Below, one piece after another: positions 25,401 through 33,935 of a stretch of DNA of 64,000 bases; within the stretch, counting starts at the first letter, position 1, and each line of letters opens with the position of its first letter. The notes under the pieces were generated by a model that did no database searches, was not told where the DNA came from, and saw only the letters and a program-made list of their open reading frames with translations. This DNA comes from Sinotaia quadrata (lineage: Eukaryota > Mollusca > Gastropoda > Architaenioglossa > Viviparidae): positions 25,244,701 to 25,308,700 of the forward strand of contig CM054178.1 of the NCBI GenBank assembly GCA_028829895.1, written 5' to 3'. A program made the translations under genes and the position numbers.

Positions 25401-28400
25401 CCAAAGTACTGGATACTTTAAGTATGACTTACTACTCACTATGACTTACAACTTAGTGTTGCTGTTATACATGGAAAATACTGATGCATAACAGCAAATA
25501 AAAAAGAATAGGCAAAATAGGATTAAGTTAAAATTAATTAATAAATTAGGTTTTCTAATGAAAGTTTTTCGGGTAATGCACATTTTATTACATCTGTTAA
25601 CATAACATTTGGTGAAATGGGAATTAATGAGTTACAATAAGACCTGGTGAATTTTCTTTGGAGCAATTTGGGCAATGGAGTACTTTAAAAGCAGATTGTA
25701 ACACAAGCCCATGATAATTGGACTGAAACAAATTAAGTACTGCTGATAGCATAAGCAAATGAATCAACAAAAAATGGATTAATCTAATATTAGTAACATC
25801 AACATGGTAGCAATTACTGCAACATGAAAGAAATGCCATAACATGGAAACAAGTGCTGAAACAAGGAAGCAAATGCTGTAACGTGGCAACAAATGCCCTA
25901 ACATGCAACAAATATCATAACATGGTAACAAATGCCCTAATAAGGCAATAAAAACACTAACATGGCAATAAATGCCCTAACATGGCAATAAATACCCTAA
26001 CATTGCAATAAATGCCCTAACATGGCAATAAATACCTTAACATTGCAATAAATGCCCTAACATGGCAATAAATACCCTAACATGGCAATAAATACCTTAA
26101 CATGGCAATAAATACCTTAACATGGCAATAAATGCCCTAACATGGCAATAAATGCCCTAACATGGCAATAAATACCTTAACATGGCAATAAATACACTAA
26201 CATGGCAATAAATACCTTAACATGGCAATAAATACACTAACATGGCAATAAATGCAATAACATGGCAATAAATACTCTAACATGGCAATAAATGCCCTAA
26301 CAAGGCAATAAATACCCTAACATGGCAATAAATACCCTAACAAGGCAATAAATACCCTAACAAGGCAATAAATACCCTAACATGCAATAAAGTAATATGG
26401 CAACAAATGCCTAACATGGTTACAACTACACTAACAAGGCAATAAATTCCCTAACATGCAATAAAGTAATATGGCAACAAATGCCCTATCATGGCAATAA
26501 ATGCCCTAACATGCAACAAATATCATACTTTGCCATATTAGTTCCCTCAAAGAGGACAATGTAGCAATTTCCAGTCTTCCTTGTACCAGAAATACTATGA
26601 TGTAGTAGAGCATACTTTGCCACCACACATAAAAAGAGTACAGAGTATCCTTACACTTACACCCTGGGGGTAGAGATTTCTCAAGTCTACCACAGTCATA
26701 TAGATTTATAAATCAGTAAATCGGGAGATCTAGTAAGACCAGAAGAGGCTGTTTCTTCCCTGTAAAATATAATCAGGGAACAAATGCTAAGTTTCCAGTT
26801 TATTCATCTCTAATACCATTCTTTCTTACATTCAAGTCTCAACTTACAGTTTCCTGCAACAGTATTTATTAGCCTGATACATGCACATATCATAATAAAT
26901 ACAACATAACAATTTTATGAATGCATTCACTAGAAATAATGTCAAGTGTTTAGCATTCTACATACAAGCATCATAGTTTCACAATTTATAGAAATAATAG
27001 TCTACTCACATAATACATCTCTATGTAAAACACAAGTATAACATATCAAAAGCAAAATGTACGAAATATTTCAAAGTCCATTCTCTCTCAAACAGTCAAC
27101 TCACCATTAAGTTAACGGCCACCTTTCATGACCAGATTTCTTCCATTCCAAACTCAAAGTGATCAAAGAATACAATTCTTTTCAATAGGTAAACTTTGAT
27201 CTCAGCCCATTGGCTGGTTCTTGTAAATCTTAACCATTGGATAATAATAACTACTCAGCCAACTAAAACCAGTTTAGATTACATCAGCAAGACTAGCACA
27301 TTCTTTACCTGAGTTGTTTACTTCCAACCTTGACACTTACAAATATAAGCACAAGCAGTGCCCAAGGTCAGGTCACTTTATTTAACAATTTATATAACAA
27401 TTAAGTTTAGAAATATGGATAGGCAAATTTACTCTGCAACACTTACCTTTCTAGCAGATGTTTGTGACATCTTGAGTGGCAAGACCTGGAGAGACATTAC
27501 AAAGCGGACACGGAATCCCATGGCTCGCAATATAATAACTAAGATCTGTATAGAAAACAATTAAACAACTTATATAAGGTCAGCATTGAGAAAATTTTTT
27601 TGTTGGTCTTAAAACATCTGTTGCCAGTAATACAACTCTTATGTCATTCAATAATGTCATAGGGTAGCCAAAAAAGTCAGACACAACATATTTAATCAGA
27701 AATTAACCTTCTTAAATGGTCTGTGAATTTCCAAAAGGAAGTTAGATAAAAATAACTTGTCAGTTACAACTTACCAGGATATTCTACACCTGTTACTACA
27801 TATATCTGTTAAAAAATAAATTAAAAGAAAATCTGTTTGCTAGAAAATATTTTTGATTCTTGAGGGAAAAGAAACTGCTCACATAAAATGTATCAATCAG
27901 TGCTTTGTCAAAAAGTACATATAAACGTTTAAAAATAAAGTGCTCAAACAAGTGTACATAAAATAAATGAACGTGTTCAAAACTATTTCCAAATTATTGT
28001 ACTGCATTCAAAAACAATAGAAAATATTATTCCAAATAATGTAGTTTGGGTTATATTTTTTTTGTTGAACAAAACATACTCTTTGTGTTATAATGAATGC
28101 TGTTTGCTAGTGAGGGTAGACAATTCTAGAAACAACATGTTCCCTAAAAAAAAAATTATACAACTTATAAAACATTTTCTCAGGGAAAAATTATGCACTA
28201 ATATTTAAACAACAACAAAAAAAAAGGATTAACATGTAACTATTTTTAACATTTATAAGTCAATGTAAGAAATTATTATCTTTGAGAGTAATAGCAGAAA
28301 TAAGGAAGTAACTCTGTAACAGGCAAGAAAATCACTGTTTCTTACTCTCACAGTCCTCTACTTTTTAAATAAAAATTTGTTTAGTCAAAGGGATTTATAA

Positions 28401-31400
28401 CAAGTAAAGTTAAATGCATATACAGTGTGTTATTAATCACATTAAATAAGTAGCAGTTTATAAATATTAAGCTTTAGCTTTTGTGCTGCTGAAATATTAA
28501 CCTACTTCACCCAGTGGCTGTCTGCTGAGCTATTTTTGAAATAATTTAACTGCAGAGTTTTCTGTGTAGTGAGGCTGGGTACATCTGAACACCACCAGTA
28601 AACTTACATGTGGTGCACAATAGGTAAAATATACAGGTTTATTTCAATATTTCTGCTAATGCAGAAATAATATACCTTATTTCAATTTTCTGAAAATTAA
28701 AGATTGTTAATTAAGCTCACCATAACCAAATGTCTCCACTCATCTGAAGTTTTCTTTTCAAGGACTTCAAACAGTTTGTCAGCTCTAACCTAACAGACAA
28801 TAAACTGGTAAGTAGACAACAAATACATAATGCAGAATGTAGTTGTAGACTATAGTCTAATAAAAAGCAAACAAATGTATAAATACACACATTCTATATA
28901 CTTGAACATCAGACTAATTATTTTAAAGTGACATGAAAAAGTCTACAGCTCTGGAAATAGCTATGCTGAAGTAGGTCAATCTTATCATTATATATTAATA
29001 GGCTAGCAAATGGATTTTAAAACTATTAAAAATAAATTTTAGTAAATAACCACAGCACAATTAGGTTCAATATTTAGCTCTGAGAAAGACAGTCACTCTG
29101 TGCCATGTTTAGAATAAGCTTAATCTTCAATATGCCATTGTAGAGAATAAAGTCACTGCAATGTAAAGAAAGAGCTTAACCTAATTTAAACTGTTTCACT
29201 GATGTACACAAGGACTTGATATAGGGAATTTTTTTGCTATATAATGTAGGAAAGGACCTGAAATGAGGAAATACTTGTTACATAATGTAGGAAAGAACCT
29301 GATATAAGTGGACACTTGTTAAATAATGTAGCAGACCTGCCTACCCTCCTCCTCAGCAGACCATAAGCTCAATGATCCAAAACCAGAAGATTTTTATGAA
29401 AAGTGGAAGATTCTATGCAGAATCTGGCATTTTGATAGAAATATCAATAATATAAAATAAATTCAATATAATAACAAATAATTTTAATTTTTGTAAATGA
29501 ACTTACCAATAAATGCCATTTTTTATGATAATATCTTTTGAAAATAACACTAGGTGAAATAATATTTCAAAACTTTTCTAGCTTCAGTTTTAAAAAAGTG
29601 ATATACAATAAATTAAAATAGAAGTAAAATGCAAAATTATTGTTAGAACCACAAACATACATAGCAAAAGCAATTTTGATTGGTGTTTTTCTTTCAGAAA
29701 TCATATTAGATACGATATATAAATATATAAAGTGAACTATAAGTATTATTTATGAATGTTTTAAAGAAAATATGAACACTGGCTGATATCAGGAACTTAG
29801 ATTAAACAATACATAATCTCTCAATAATCTACTGACTGACGATTCACTTAGCTGTAAAATTTGAAAGCTTATGTAGCCAGAGAAAAAATGTATATACTAG
29901 CGAGAGATTCTGCAATTTTGGTGTGCTGGAGAGAGAAAATTTCTCCTGAAACCATCTAACAATGGAGAGAAGTGATTGTGAATCTTGCTTCGCAATACTT
30001 CTCTTGAAGTGTTCTGCTGGAATGTGTGATAGAGCCACGGCTCCAAGAGTCATGTCATTGAAAATCTGGTTTTGCAGCATGCCCAGTGAAAGTAGACAAA
30101 GCAGGTGCACCTGGGGAAGCATAAATGAGATCAGTTAAATGGTTGCCAAGTTACCCTCGATTTCATAAAGTGGGCAGAATAATTCAATTTGACTGTAATA
30201 TATTCTGGAAATAAATCACAAAAATTATTAACATCATTTCATTGATACTTCACCAAAAAGATTTTTTTAAAAATAAAATAACACAGCATGAAAATGTAAA
30301 TAAATGATAAGGAAAATGTGACTAATAATGAAACAGATTATTTTTACTTTGTGCATATCCACTTGGATTTCCCTCGCTAATCGATTTATTCGTCTTTGAA
30401 TATAAGCTTTCCAGTCAAATTCCTTTTTTCTCCTGTAAATTATAAAATTAACAAATTTTAAAATTTAATCAGTCAACAAATTATACTATACTTTCTGGTA
30501 AGAGCAAAAAAAAAAAAAAAAGAAAAGAAATTCTAGATGTTGGCAATTTGTGAGTTAAGAACTAACCTAATAAGCAGTTTTTCCAACTATTCTTTATTCA
30601 ACTGTTATTTAAATTAAAATGAATTTTAAATATGGGAAAAGCTAGATACTTTAGAATTAAAATTGATTAGAATTAAAGTTACAACTTTGTGTGTTACTCT
30701 GTGTTGTCAAACCCACAACTAGTATACAATTTAATGAGCTTCACTTGATGTGTATACATATGGTCTCTTTTAAATCAAAGGAACTATCTCAGTGCATGTG
30801 CACTCTTTCAAAATCAAAGGCACTAATGATCTTAGAGCATGTGCACTCTTTCAAATCAAAGAATCTAACAATCTCAGTGCATATGCACTCTTGCAAATCA
30901 AAGGATCTAACAATCTCAGTGCAAAAGCACTTTTTCAAATATAAGGATCTAATAATCTTAGTGTATGTGCACTCTATTAAATCAAAAGAACTATCTCAGT
31001 GCATGTTCACACTTTCAAATCAAAGGAACTAACGATCTCAGTGCATGTACAGCAATATATTGTCAAGCTTGATCACTTACAAATCAAGGGAGGTAAATGC
31101 CTTTGTGCACATAAGTGGTCAAGCTCACCAACTTTCTATTAAAAGAGGTAGTTCATTTTCTGCATACAAAAATGACATGACAGCTCAGGGATCTAATTAG
31201 TCTGCAGCACTGCTTTCAACTTTCATGCCTGTTCATTTTTCAAATCAATAAATCCCTGTTCATAAGTGCACTCCTTATATACAGACACACATGTAGATTG
31301 GTAGGCAGATACTGAGATAGCCAATATAGATGAAAAATTACTAAAGACTAAATAATAAAATAGATAAAAACAGTGTTTTCATGCACACATTTGAACCTGA

Positions 31401-33934
31401 ACTTGAAAGAACAAAATAATTTTTGTATAATTTGAAGTGGGTGAATCTTGGTGTGCAAAACAAGCGAGAGGCTCCACTTTAACATTAAAAAAAATATATA
31501 TTAAAAATTGTTTGCATGTCAAGCAATTATTCACTTAATCTTGGATCTTGGAAGATGTTTACAGTACAGTCACACATCCCTGCTGACAAGATAGTGACAG
31601 ATCCTAATGGCAACAAGTGTGATAAATAAATGGACCCCCCCCACTTTTTATTTGTTTGTTGTTTTAAAATACATAATGTATGTGCAATTTAGTCAACTAT
31701 CCATTTTTATTTTGAACACCAAGTTTGACTCAAATCTGGATAAAGAATATTTTTTTTTTCAAATATTAAGCATACTGTTAAATAAAAGTGCTTGCATAAG
31801 AAATCTTGTTATTTGATCAATTTTATGTATGATGTACTGTACCGTTTCCTGTGTAGGAGGCTTGGATCATCAATAATAATCTCCACGGGACCAATTGGGA
31901 TCTGTGACTTCATAGGGCTGTGCTTGAGGTCTGAAGAGCATTGTATTAATAATTAGCATTAAAAGTGATAGGTTTGAAAATTCAGTTATCTAAATTAATA
32001 TATTGTGCCACCCTTGTATGTCTAGGTAGACGTGCATTGAGTTGTGATGACTTACATCGTAAAGACTATTGCAATCAAAATTAGGCCCAGAACAACGAAA
32101 GGTTTAAACAAACTGCTTGTTTACTGCTAAACTATACAACAGATTTGTTTACTGCTAAATATTCTATTGTTTATTACTGAAATATATAACAATGCTGTTT
32201 ACAGCTAAAATTTATAACAGATTTACTAAAATATTTAACACAGTTTTAGATTTTGAATTTGAGTTTTGGAAATGACGCTTTCACTCTAAATTTTTGGAAG
32301 TGGTTTATTCTATTATAATATTCTTTCAATTACTTTAACAAATTTTTAGTTTTGACATTAGACATAAAAAATCTACTGAGTTATAGAACAATAAAAGTTG
32401 TGATTTAAACACTAATTATAAATATTAAACAGTTTAAACAGTATACATTGCAATAATATTATATAAGAACTTTCTCAATGCTGGGATGTTTAAGGTACAG
32501 AGAAATAATAGAGAAATGTGGAGCATAGTGTTTTATCCAAACCTGCAGAACAGCCAACATCATTCCAAATGGAGAATGCTGAATATACTTTATAAACTAT
32601 TATTTTAGGAGTGGAAGTAAATTATATTAAATTACATTCTGGTTCATACCTTCAACTTCCTCCCAATCTGAATCTTCTTCACTTTCTGAATGATGTGCAC
32701 TGTCTATGGCAGAAATATTATTTTTAGAAACGGAGGTATAGGCTGTAGGAGCTCCATTTGCATCTGATTTCACCCTGCCTTCCATTTTCATCAGTAATGT
32801 CATGACATCCATGTCACTGTGAATGGGCATGTCACCCTCAGTTTTGACTGTCATTGTCTGAAAATGCTTATGGTTTTCCTTCTTCCCAAGAGTATTTTTT
32901 TCTTTAACTGCAACCTCAGTGCCTTGTCTTTTTCCTTTTTTTTTAATCATGGGTTCTTTGGAAGTTTGTTTGCTGCTTGTGGTTTCCTTATCTGACTTAG
33001 TAATATTCGTTTTGTGACCGTAGGATTGCTTCACCTTACCAATGTTAGAAATCATGGTTCTGTTGGGATGATGTTGAGTATCATCAAAATCTGTAAAGCT
33101 ATCTGCAAGTTTTTGATTAGCAACATAGTCTGAGACACTTTTGCATATTTCAGTTGTACATGTGACATTGTGTGTCGTACAGGATGTGTGCACCTCCTCA
33201 AAATCTGAGTCAGATGATGAGTCAAAAGTTACAAGACTGGTGCTGTCACTTTCATTGCTTGTTTTGATTGTAACAGAACCTGAATGTTGAGGACGAAGAA
33301 TACTGGCTTGCGTCTGCTCTGGAATCAAATAATTACTTGGTCCTGTCTTGGGTATATTTGTTTTTTGATGCAATGAACGTGACTTTTTCTCTTTCTCTTT
33401 AATCATGTTTCTATTTTTATTCATAAATGGCTCTTTCAAATTTGTTTTATCAACTGGTAAACAAGATGTATTGCTCTGAGTTGTTCCAACCTTTGTGACA
33501 TCAAGCCTTGGCTGTTTACTTCTTGTAGTTATCAATGTTTCAGATTTTCGTTTCTTTGGGTCTGTGACTTTTACAATCTTTCCTTTCAGTTTTTGAAGGT
33601 GTGTAGACTTGTTAGTGGATTTTAACAGCATGTCTGAAAGTACTGGCATCTTAGACATTCCACAACTCTGGTCAAGAACTTTTGCTTCTTTACTTCCATT
33701 TTTCGTTCTACATCTTGATAAGGATTTCTTGACCTGTATGGTGTTAATGGCTTGACTACATCCTTCATATGTCTTATCTGGAATAGTAATACAGTCTGGA
33801 GATACTCCCGCATGTGTTGTGTCTGCTTTATATAATGGTGCTGAATCATTTGTGTTGACAATAACATCATCAGAAGTCTTGTTCAAGAATGGCCTTGAGG
33901 CTTTCCTCACTCTCAGCTGACGTAAATTAGGCAT
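7298..33934 (-). CDS. XPC: XPC, DNA damage recognition subunit of nucleotide excision repair (complete)
   Basis: Twenty-one coding exons give 1221 residues (human XPC 940): 33934-32650, 31930-31843, 30432-30348, 30110-29898, 28789-28721, 27545-27447, 24382-23865, 22561-22419, 21741-21691, 19492-19400, 17977-17822, 16631-16574, 15759-15648, 14449-14405, 13822-13778, 12398-12309, 10890-10809, 9369-9276, 8905-8812, 8469-8380, 7453-7298. All junctions are GT-AG and in phase. XPC senses helix distortion in nuclear DNA, with RAD23 and centrin, and recruits TFIIH. A disordered basic/acidic N-terminus (1-430, ending DWEEVE) leads to the Rad4 transglutaminase-like fold (about 480-615 and 835-935), split by a charged insert (614-830). 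BHD1 (about 935-1005, with NHPLYAL), BHD2 (1006-1060, [10 protein letters not shown]) and BHD3 (1060-1135, [10 protein letters not shown]) follow. The centrin site has W1150, L1153, L1157. The ATG follows an acceptor directly, so the 5' UTR is in an upstream exon. Confidence 0.93.
7893..8153. repeat. AT-rich minisatellite (about 43-45 bp, 5-6 copies)
   Basis: The unit TTTCATTTGCTACATTAATG followed by an AT-rich half recurs in the last XPC intron. It produces a false repetitive + strand frame. Confidence 0.8.
8380..8469 (-). CDS. XPC: XPC coding exon 20 (centrin-binding helix)
   Basis: Acceptor TTTGTTAG, donor GAG|GTAATT. Encodes [20 protein letters not shown], matching human [20 protein letters not shown]. 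The Trp-Leu-Leu spacing of the centrin-2 site is kept. Confidence 0.92.
8812..8905 (-). CDS. XPC: XPC coding exon 19 (end of BHD3)
   Basis: Acceptor TTTTTCAG, donor GAG|GTAGAG. Encodes [18 protein letters not shown], matching human TDGYIVCEEFKDVLLTAW. Confidence 0.92.
9276..9369 (-). CDS. XPC: XPC coding exon 18 (BHD3)
   Basis: Acceptor TTTTATAG, donor CAGT|GTAGGT. Encodes [19 protein letters not shown] and CGYSHP, matching human LHRVARKLDIDCVQAITGF and GGYSHP. The donor two bases earlier (GTGTAG) would break the frame. Confidence 0.92.
9519..9895. repeat. 36-bp minisatellite (about 10 copies)
   Basis: The unit GCTTGTTTTTCTATCTACCC plus ATCCATTTGACTGCCT is 36 bp (12 codons), so both strands show long stop-free frames. 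These are by-products of the repeat, in the XPC intron between exons 17 and 18. Confidence 0.9.
9906..10800. other. XPC intron 17 remainder, nothing recognised
   Basis: AT-rich intronic sequence with only small direct repeats (for example TTCCTAATGCCTTCTTT near 10230-10260). Confidence 0.6.
10809..10890 (-). CDS. XPC: XPC coding exon 17 (BHD2/BHD3)
   Basis: Acceptor ATATACAG, donor CGAG|GTAAAG. Encodes [20 protein letters not shown], matching human [20 protein letters not shown]. Confidence 0.93.
11255..11392. mobile_element. small palindromic element with TTAGGG core
   Basis: GACAAATGTGCG and CGACAAATGCATGA on the left face an inverted partner on the right (GCATTTGTTGG; rc CAACAAATGCGC). 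In between lies ATTAGGGTTAGGGTTAG (11309-11325). Inverted ends around a short stem suggest a MITE-like unit. Its size is about 138 bp. Confidence 0.5.
11740..11955. repeat. about 60-bp tandem repeat (3-4 copies)
   Basis: CAGATCTAGATAAGCTGCCA and ATAATGAAGATGTGGTGTTT recur in the XPC intron between exons 16 and 17. Confidence 0.8.
12181..12325 (-). repeat. 34-38-bp array duplicating the XPC exon 16 donor
   Basis: Read on the minus strand, TGCTGTGAAT|GTAAGG (last 10 exon bases plus donor) is followed by TTTCACCATGCTGTGAAT|GTAAGGG and then TGCTATGAAAT|GTAAGGG. A fourth unit has ATAAGAG in place of the donor. Decoy donor GTs fall at 12270-12269 and 12236-12235. Confidence 0.85.
12309..12398 (-). 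CDS. XPC: XPC coding exon 16 (BHD2)
   Basis: Acceptor CTGTTTAG, donor AAT|GTAAGG. Encodes [18 protein letters not shown], matching human NDLGLFGYWQTEEYQPP. Its last 10 bases and its donor are repeated in the following intron. Confidence 0.93.
12645..12815. repeat. about 45-50-bp tandem repeat (4 copies)
   Basis: TTTCAATGGTTTTGTTTCAT and ATAGACTT followed by an A-rich part recur. Confidence 0.75.
13778..13822 (-). CDS. XPC: XPC coding exon 15 (BHD2)
   Basis: Acceptor AATTTCAG, donor TGG|GTAGGT. Encodes [15 protein letters not shown], matching human LGEVPYKMVKG. Confidence 0.87.
14225..14355. mobile_element. hairpin-forming MITE-like element
   Basis: The left arm (from 14225, CATGAGAAGTACATTTTTAA) and the right arm (to 14355) are inverted copies of about 52-56 bases with few mismatches. 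They flank a loop of about 22 bases. It sits 50 bases beyond the XPC exon 14 donor. No target duplication could be fixed with certainty. Confidence 0.6.
14405..14449 (-). CDS. XPC: XPC coding exon 14
   Basis: Acceptor TTTTAATAG, donor AGA|GTAAGT. Encodes [15 protein letters not shown], matching human LHSRDTWLKKARVVR. Confidence 0.92.
14467..14633. repeat. direct duplication (about 83 bp, 2 copies)
   Basis: AAATTGAAATCAATAAACAG and AATATGGCTCACATTA occur in both halves. Confidence 0.8.
14905..15325. repeat. 21-bp minisatellite (about 18 copies)
   Basis: The unit TCTATTTCTTTAACATCAGT+G is repeated with variants ACACCAGTG and a shortened ACATC, in the XPC intron between exons 13 and 14. Confidence 0.92.
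15648..15759 (-). CDS. XPC: XPC coding exon 13 (BHD1)
   Basis: Acceptor GTGTGCAG, donor GTG|GTAAGA. Encodes [16 protein letters not shown] and [11 protein letters not shown], matching human YALKRHLLKYEAIYPE and EAVYSRDCVHT. Confidence 0.93.
15790..15975. repeat. about 60-bp tandem repeat near the XPC exon 13 acceptor
   Basis: TTATTTCAACTTAGGG, GAAGGAAATGC and CACTAATGAGAA recur two to three times just upstream (in gene direction) of the exon. Confidence 0.7.
16005..16375. repeat. 55-bp minisatellite (about 6-7 copies)
   Basis: ATTCTCTTTAATAATGCATA, GATGTTAAGACACACATGAA and ACTGTAGTAATCAGA form the unit. Four inner copies are nearly identical and the outer ones are diverged. Confidence 0.92.
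16574..16631 (-). CDS. XPC: XPC coding exon 12 (start of BHD1)
   Basis: Acceptor TTTCCAG, donor CACT|GTAAGA. Encodes [15 protein letters not shown], matching human PLPTAIGLYKNHPL. Confidence 0.9.
17319..17653. mobile_element. non-autonomous hAT element with 8-bp target duplication
   Basis: The element body is 17327-17645 (319 bp). It begins CAGAGGTGGGCAAA and ends TTTGCCTGCCCCTG, an imperfect terminal inverted repeat of the hAT type. It is flanked on both sides by ATCTAGAG (17319-17326 and 17646-17653), the 8-bp target duplication expected for hAT. The interior is moderately GC-rich with no transposase frame. It sits in the XPC intron between exons 11 and 12. Confidence 0.9.
17822..17977 (-). 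CDS. XPC: XPC coding exon 11
   Basis: Acceptor TTGAATAG, donor AGAG|GTTGAC. Encodes [20 protein letters not shown] and [10 protein letters not shown], matching human [20 protein letters not shown] and WWAETL. Confidence 0.92.
18410..18850. repeat. about 70-80-bp AT-rich tandem repeat (6 copies)
   Basis: TTAATTTCCACACTAAAATC and TTATCTTTTCTATAAGAATA recur in each unit. Confidence 0.85.
19400..19492 (-). CDS. XPC: XPC coding exon 10
   Basis: Acceptor TGTTTCAG, donor A|GTAAGT. Encodes [15 protein letters not shown] and [10 protein letters not shown], matching human CVDCVHGVVGQP and MTYVVGIDSD. Confidence 0.9.
19548..19745. repeat. 37-bp minisatellite (5 copies), inverted relative to 20040-21245
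   Basis: GAATGAACAAACTAAACTTA plus GCATGACACAACACAGT. Its reverse complement is the unit of the arrays at 20040-20187 and 21128-21245. Confidence 0.88.
19860..19995. repeat. direct duplication (about 65 bp, 2 copies)
   Basis: CAACATTTACTTGAAATT and AAAAGAACAGACGTGCTGAT occur twice. Confidence 0.75.
20040..20187. repeat. about 37-bp minisatellite, left part
   Basis: TTTGTCATGTTAAGTTTAAT plus TTGTTCATGCAATGTG, four copies. It is interrupted at 20187 by an inserted element and continues at 21128. Confidence 0.85.
20188..21127. mobile_element. probable solo LTR (940 bp) inserted in a minisatellite
   Basis: It starts TGTCACAACCCCC and ends CTCGTGACA, so the 6-base termini are inverted (TGTCAC/GTGACA) and have the TG...CA form of LTRs. 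The 5-bp sequence GTCAT is present on both sides (20183-20187 and 21128-21132). Removing the element rejoins the minisatellite unit cleanly. No coding frame is seen, which fits a solo LTR. A 940-bp non-autonomous DNA element is the alternative. Confidence 0.75.
21128..21245. repeat. about 37-bp minisatellite, right part
   Basis: Continuation of the array at 20040-20187 after the inserted element: TTTGTCATGCTAAGTTTAAT and GTTCCATGCAGTGTG units. Confidence 0.85.
21250..21432. repeat. 33-bp minisatellite (about 5 copies)
   Basis: TTCATTAAGAGTAATAATTC plus AGTTTTGTCTTAG recurs. Confidence 0.88.
21691..21741 (-). CDS. XPC: XPC coding exon 9
   Basis: Acceptor TCTCACAG, donor ATAT|GTGAGT. Encodes [16 protein letters not shown], matching human IDQWLEVFCEQEEKWV. 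Confidence 0.9.
21756..22215. repeat. diverged about 30-bp tandem array (12 or more copies)
   Basis: Words such as TACAGTGTAATGGGCCAG and CTTGCTAAAATATACA recur with substitutions and length changes. It is an older array, in XPC intron 8 next to exon 9. Confidence 0.75.
22419..22561 (-). CDS. XPC: XPC coding exon 8
   Basis: Acceptor CTCTTCAAG, donor CAG|GTAAGG. Encodes [14 protein letters not shown] and a Lys/Pro-rich part, then SSSSSDTS; the end of the charged insert. Confidence 0.85.
22995..23185. repeat. direct duplication (about 75 bp, 2 copies)
   Basis: AAAATCAAAGAATT and TTCATGCAAATTTCAGAACT occur twice. Confidence 0.8.
23345..23590. repeat. about 50-bp tandem repeat (5 copies)
   Basis: TTTATTTATGTACAAGTA, CTGCATAGTTCAGTAAA and a downstream GCATAACTTT recur. 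Confidence 0.82.
23865..24382 (-). CDS. XPC: XPC coding exon 7 (insert between transglutaminase halves)
   Basis: Acceptor AATTGCAG, donor AA|GTAAGA. 172 codons of low-complexity Lys/Ser/Thr-rich sequence with an Asp run ([10 protein letters not shown]) and basic blocks ([11 protein letters not shown]). It corresponds to the human insert that splits the Rad4 fold. Confidence 0.88.
24440..24535. repeat. direct duplication (about 45 bp, 2 copies)
   Basis: TTTATCTGACCTAATTC and ATCTAAGAAGTAGTAAT occur twice close to the XPC exon 7 acceptor. Confidence 0.75.
24730..24935. repeat. about 75-bp tandem repeat (3 copies) with an inverted partner
   Basis: TTGTATACAT, AAGTCATA, CTTAAAGT, CCAGTA and TTTGGGGTATACA recur. 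Bases 24740-24772 are exactly complementary to 25400-25432. Confidence 0.82.
25400..25432. repeat. 33-bp inverted copy of 24740-24772
   Basis: Begins CCCAAAGTACTGGATAC and ends AGTATGACTTAC. It is an exact reverse complement of the first unit at 24740, in the same XPC intron. Confidence 0.85.
25830..26530. repeat. 20-bp minisatellite (over 30 copies)
   Basis: CATGGCAATAAATGCCCTAA with variants (ATACCTTAA, ATACACTAA, AAGGCAATA). The left edge is more diverged (CATGGAAACAAGTGCTGAAA). It is the longest array in XPC, in the intron between exons 6 and 7. Confidence 0.93.
26925..27433 (-). repeat. dispersed repeat, copy B, abutting the XPC exon 6 donor
   Basis: Reverse-complement copy of 4261-4787. 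Its AGTAAATTTGCC end stops at 27433, leaving 12 bases to the donor GT (27446). Confidence 0.78.
27447..27545 (-). CDS. XPC: XPC coding exon 6
   Basis: Acceptor TATACAG, donor AAG|GTAAGT. Encodes [16 protein letters not shown], matching human ILRALQLLTRLVLSLQ. A dispersed repeat begins only 12 bases beyond the donor GT. Confidence 0.92.
27560..28715. other. XPC intron 5, nothing recognised
   Basis: AT-rich intronic DNA without a clear gene, element or array. Confidence 0.6.
28721..28789 (-). CDS. XPC: XPC coding exon 5
   Basis: Acceptor CTGTTAG, donor ATG|GTGAGC. 23 codons, [13 protein letters not shown] and on; phase 0 both sides. Confidence 0.85.
29205..29335. repeat. about 45-bp tandem repeat (3 copies)
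   Basis: TACATAATGTAGGAAAG, ACCTGATATA and ACTTGTTA recur. Confidence 0.75.
29898..30110 (-). CDS. XPC: XPC coding exon 4 (start of transglutaminase-like fold)
   Basis: Acceptor CTTCCCCAG, donor CTA|GTATAT. Encodes [12 protein letters not shown] and [12 protein letters not shown], matching human HLLCLLANGFY and AIGLSIIPARF. Confidence 0.9.
30348..30432 (-). CDS. XPC: XPC coding exon 3
   Basis: Acceptor ATTTACAG, donor AAA|GTAAAA. Encodes [17 protein letters not shown] and the VDMHK preceding the conserved VHLLCLL. Confidence 0.88.
30740..31060. repeat. about 45-bp tandem repeat (7 copies)
   Basis: CTTTCAAATCAAAGGAACTA, ATCTCAGTGCATGTGCACT and shorter variants recur. The apparent 113-residue + strand frame here is a by-product. 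Confidence 0.85.
31843..31930 (-). CDS. XPC: XPC coding exon 2
   Basis: Acceptor CTCTTCAG, donor CG|GTACAG. Encodes [19 protein letters not shown], aligned with human LPVKPVEIEIE. Confidence 0.88.
32095..32235. repeat. diverged about 35-45-bp tandem repeat
   Basis: TGTTTACTGCTAAA and ATATAACAGATTT recur three to four times in XPC intron 1. Confidence 0.6.
32650..33934 (-). CDS. XPC: XPC coding exon 1 (N-terminal region)
   Basis: 428 codons plus one base. ATG at 33934 follows TTTTTTTCAG|A directly. The sequence is rich in Lys, Ser and Thr, with basic clusters and acidic patches ([22 protein letters not shown] at the end). The second matches human XPC NDWEEVEE. The donor is AAG|GTATGA. Confidence 0.9.
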
Positions 33935-33935
33935 T

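Noticed and set aside
30691..31032. 113-residue + strand ORF
   Set aside because: Lies on a 45-bp tandem array in an XPC intron, antisense; no similarity recognised.
33622..33870. 82-residue minus-strand ORF
   Set aside because: Other-frame shadow of XPC exon 1.
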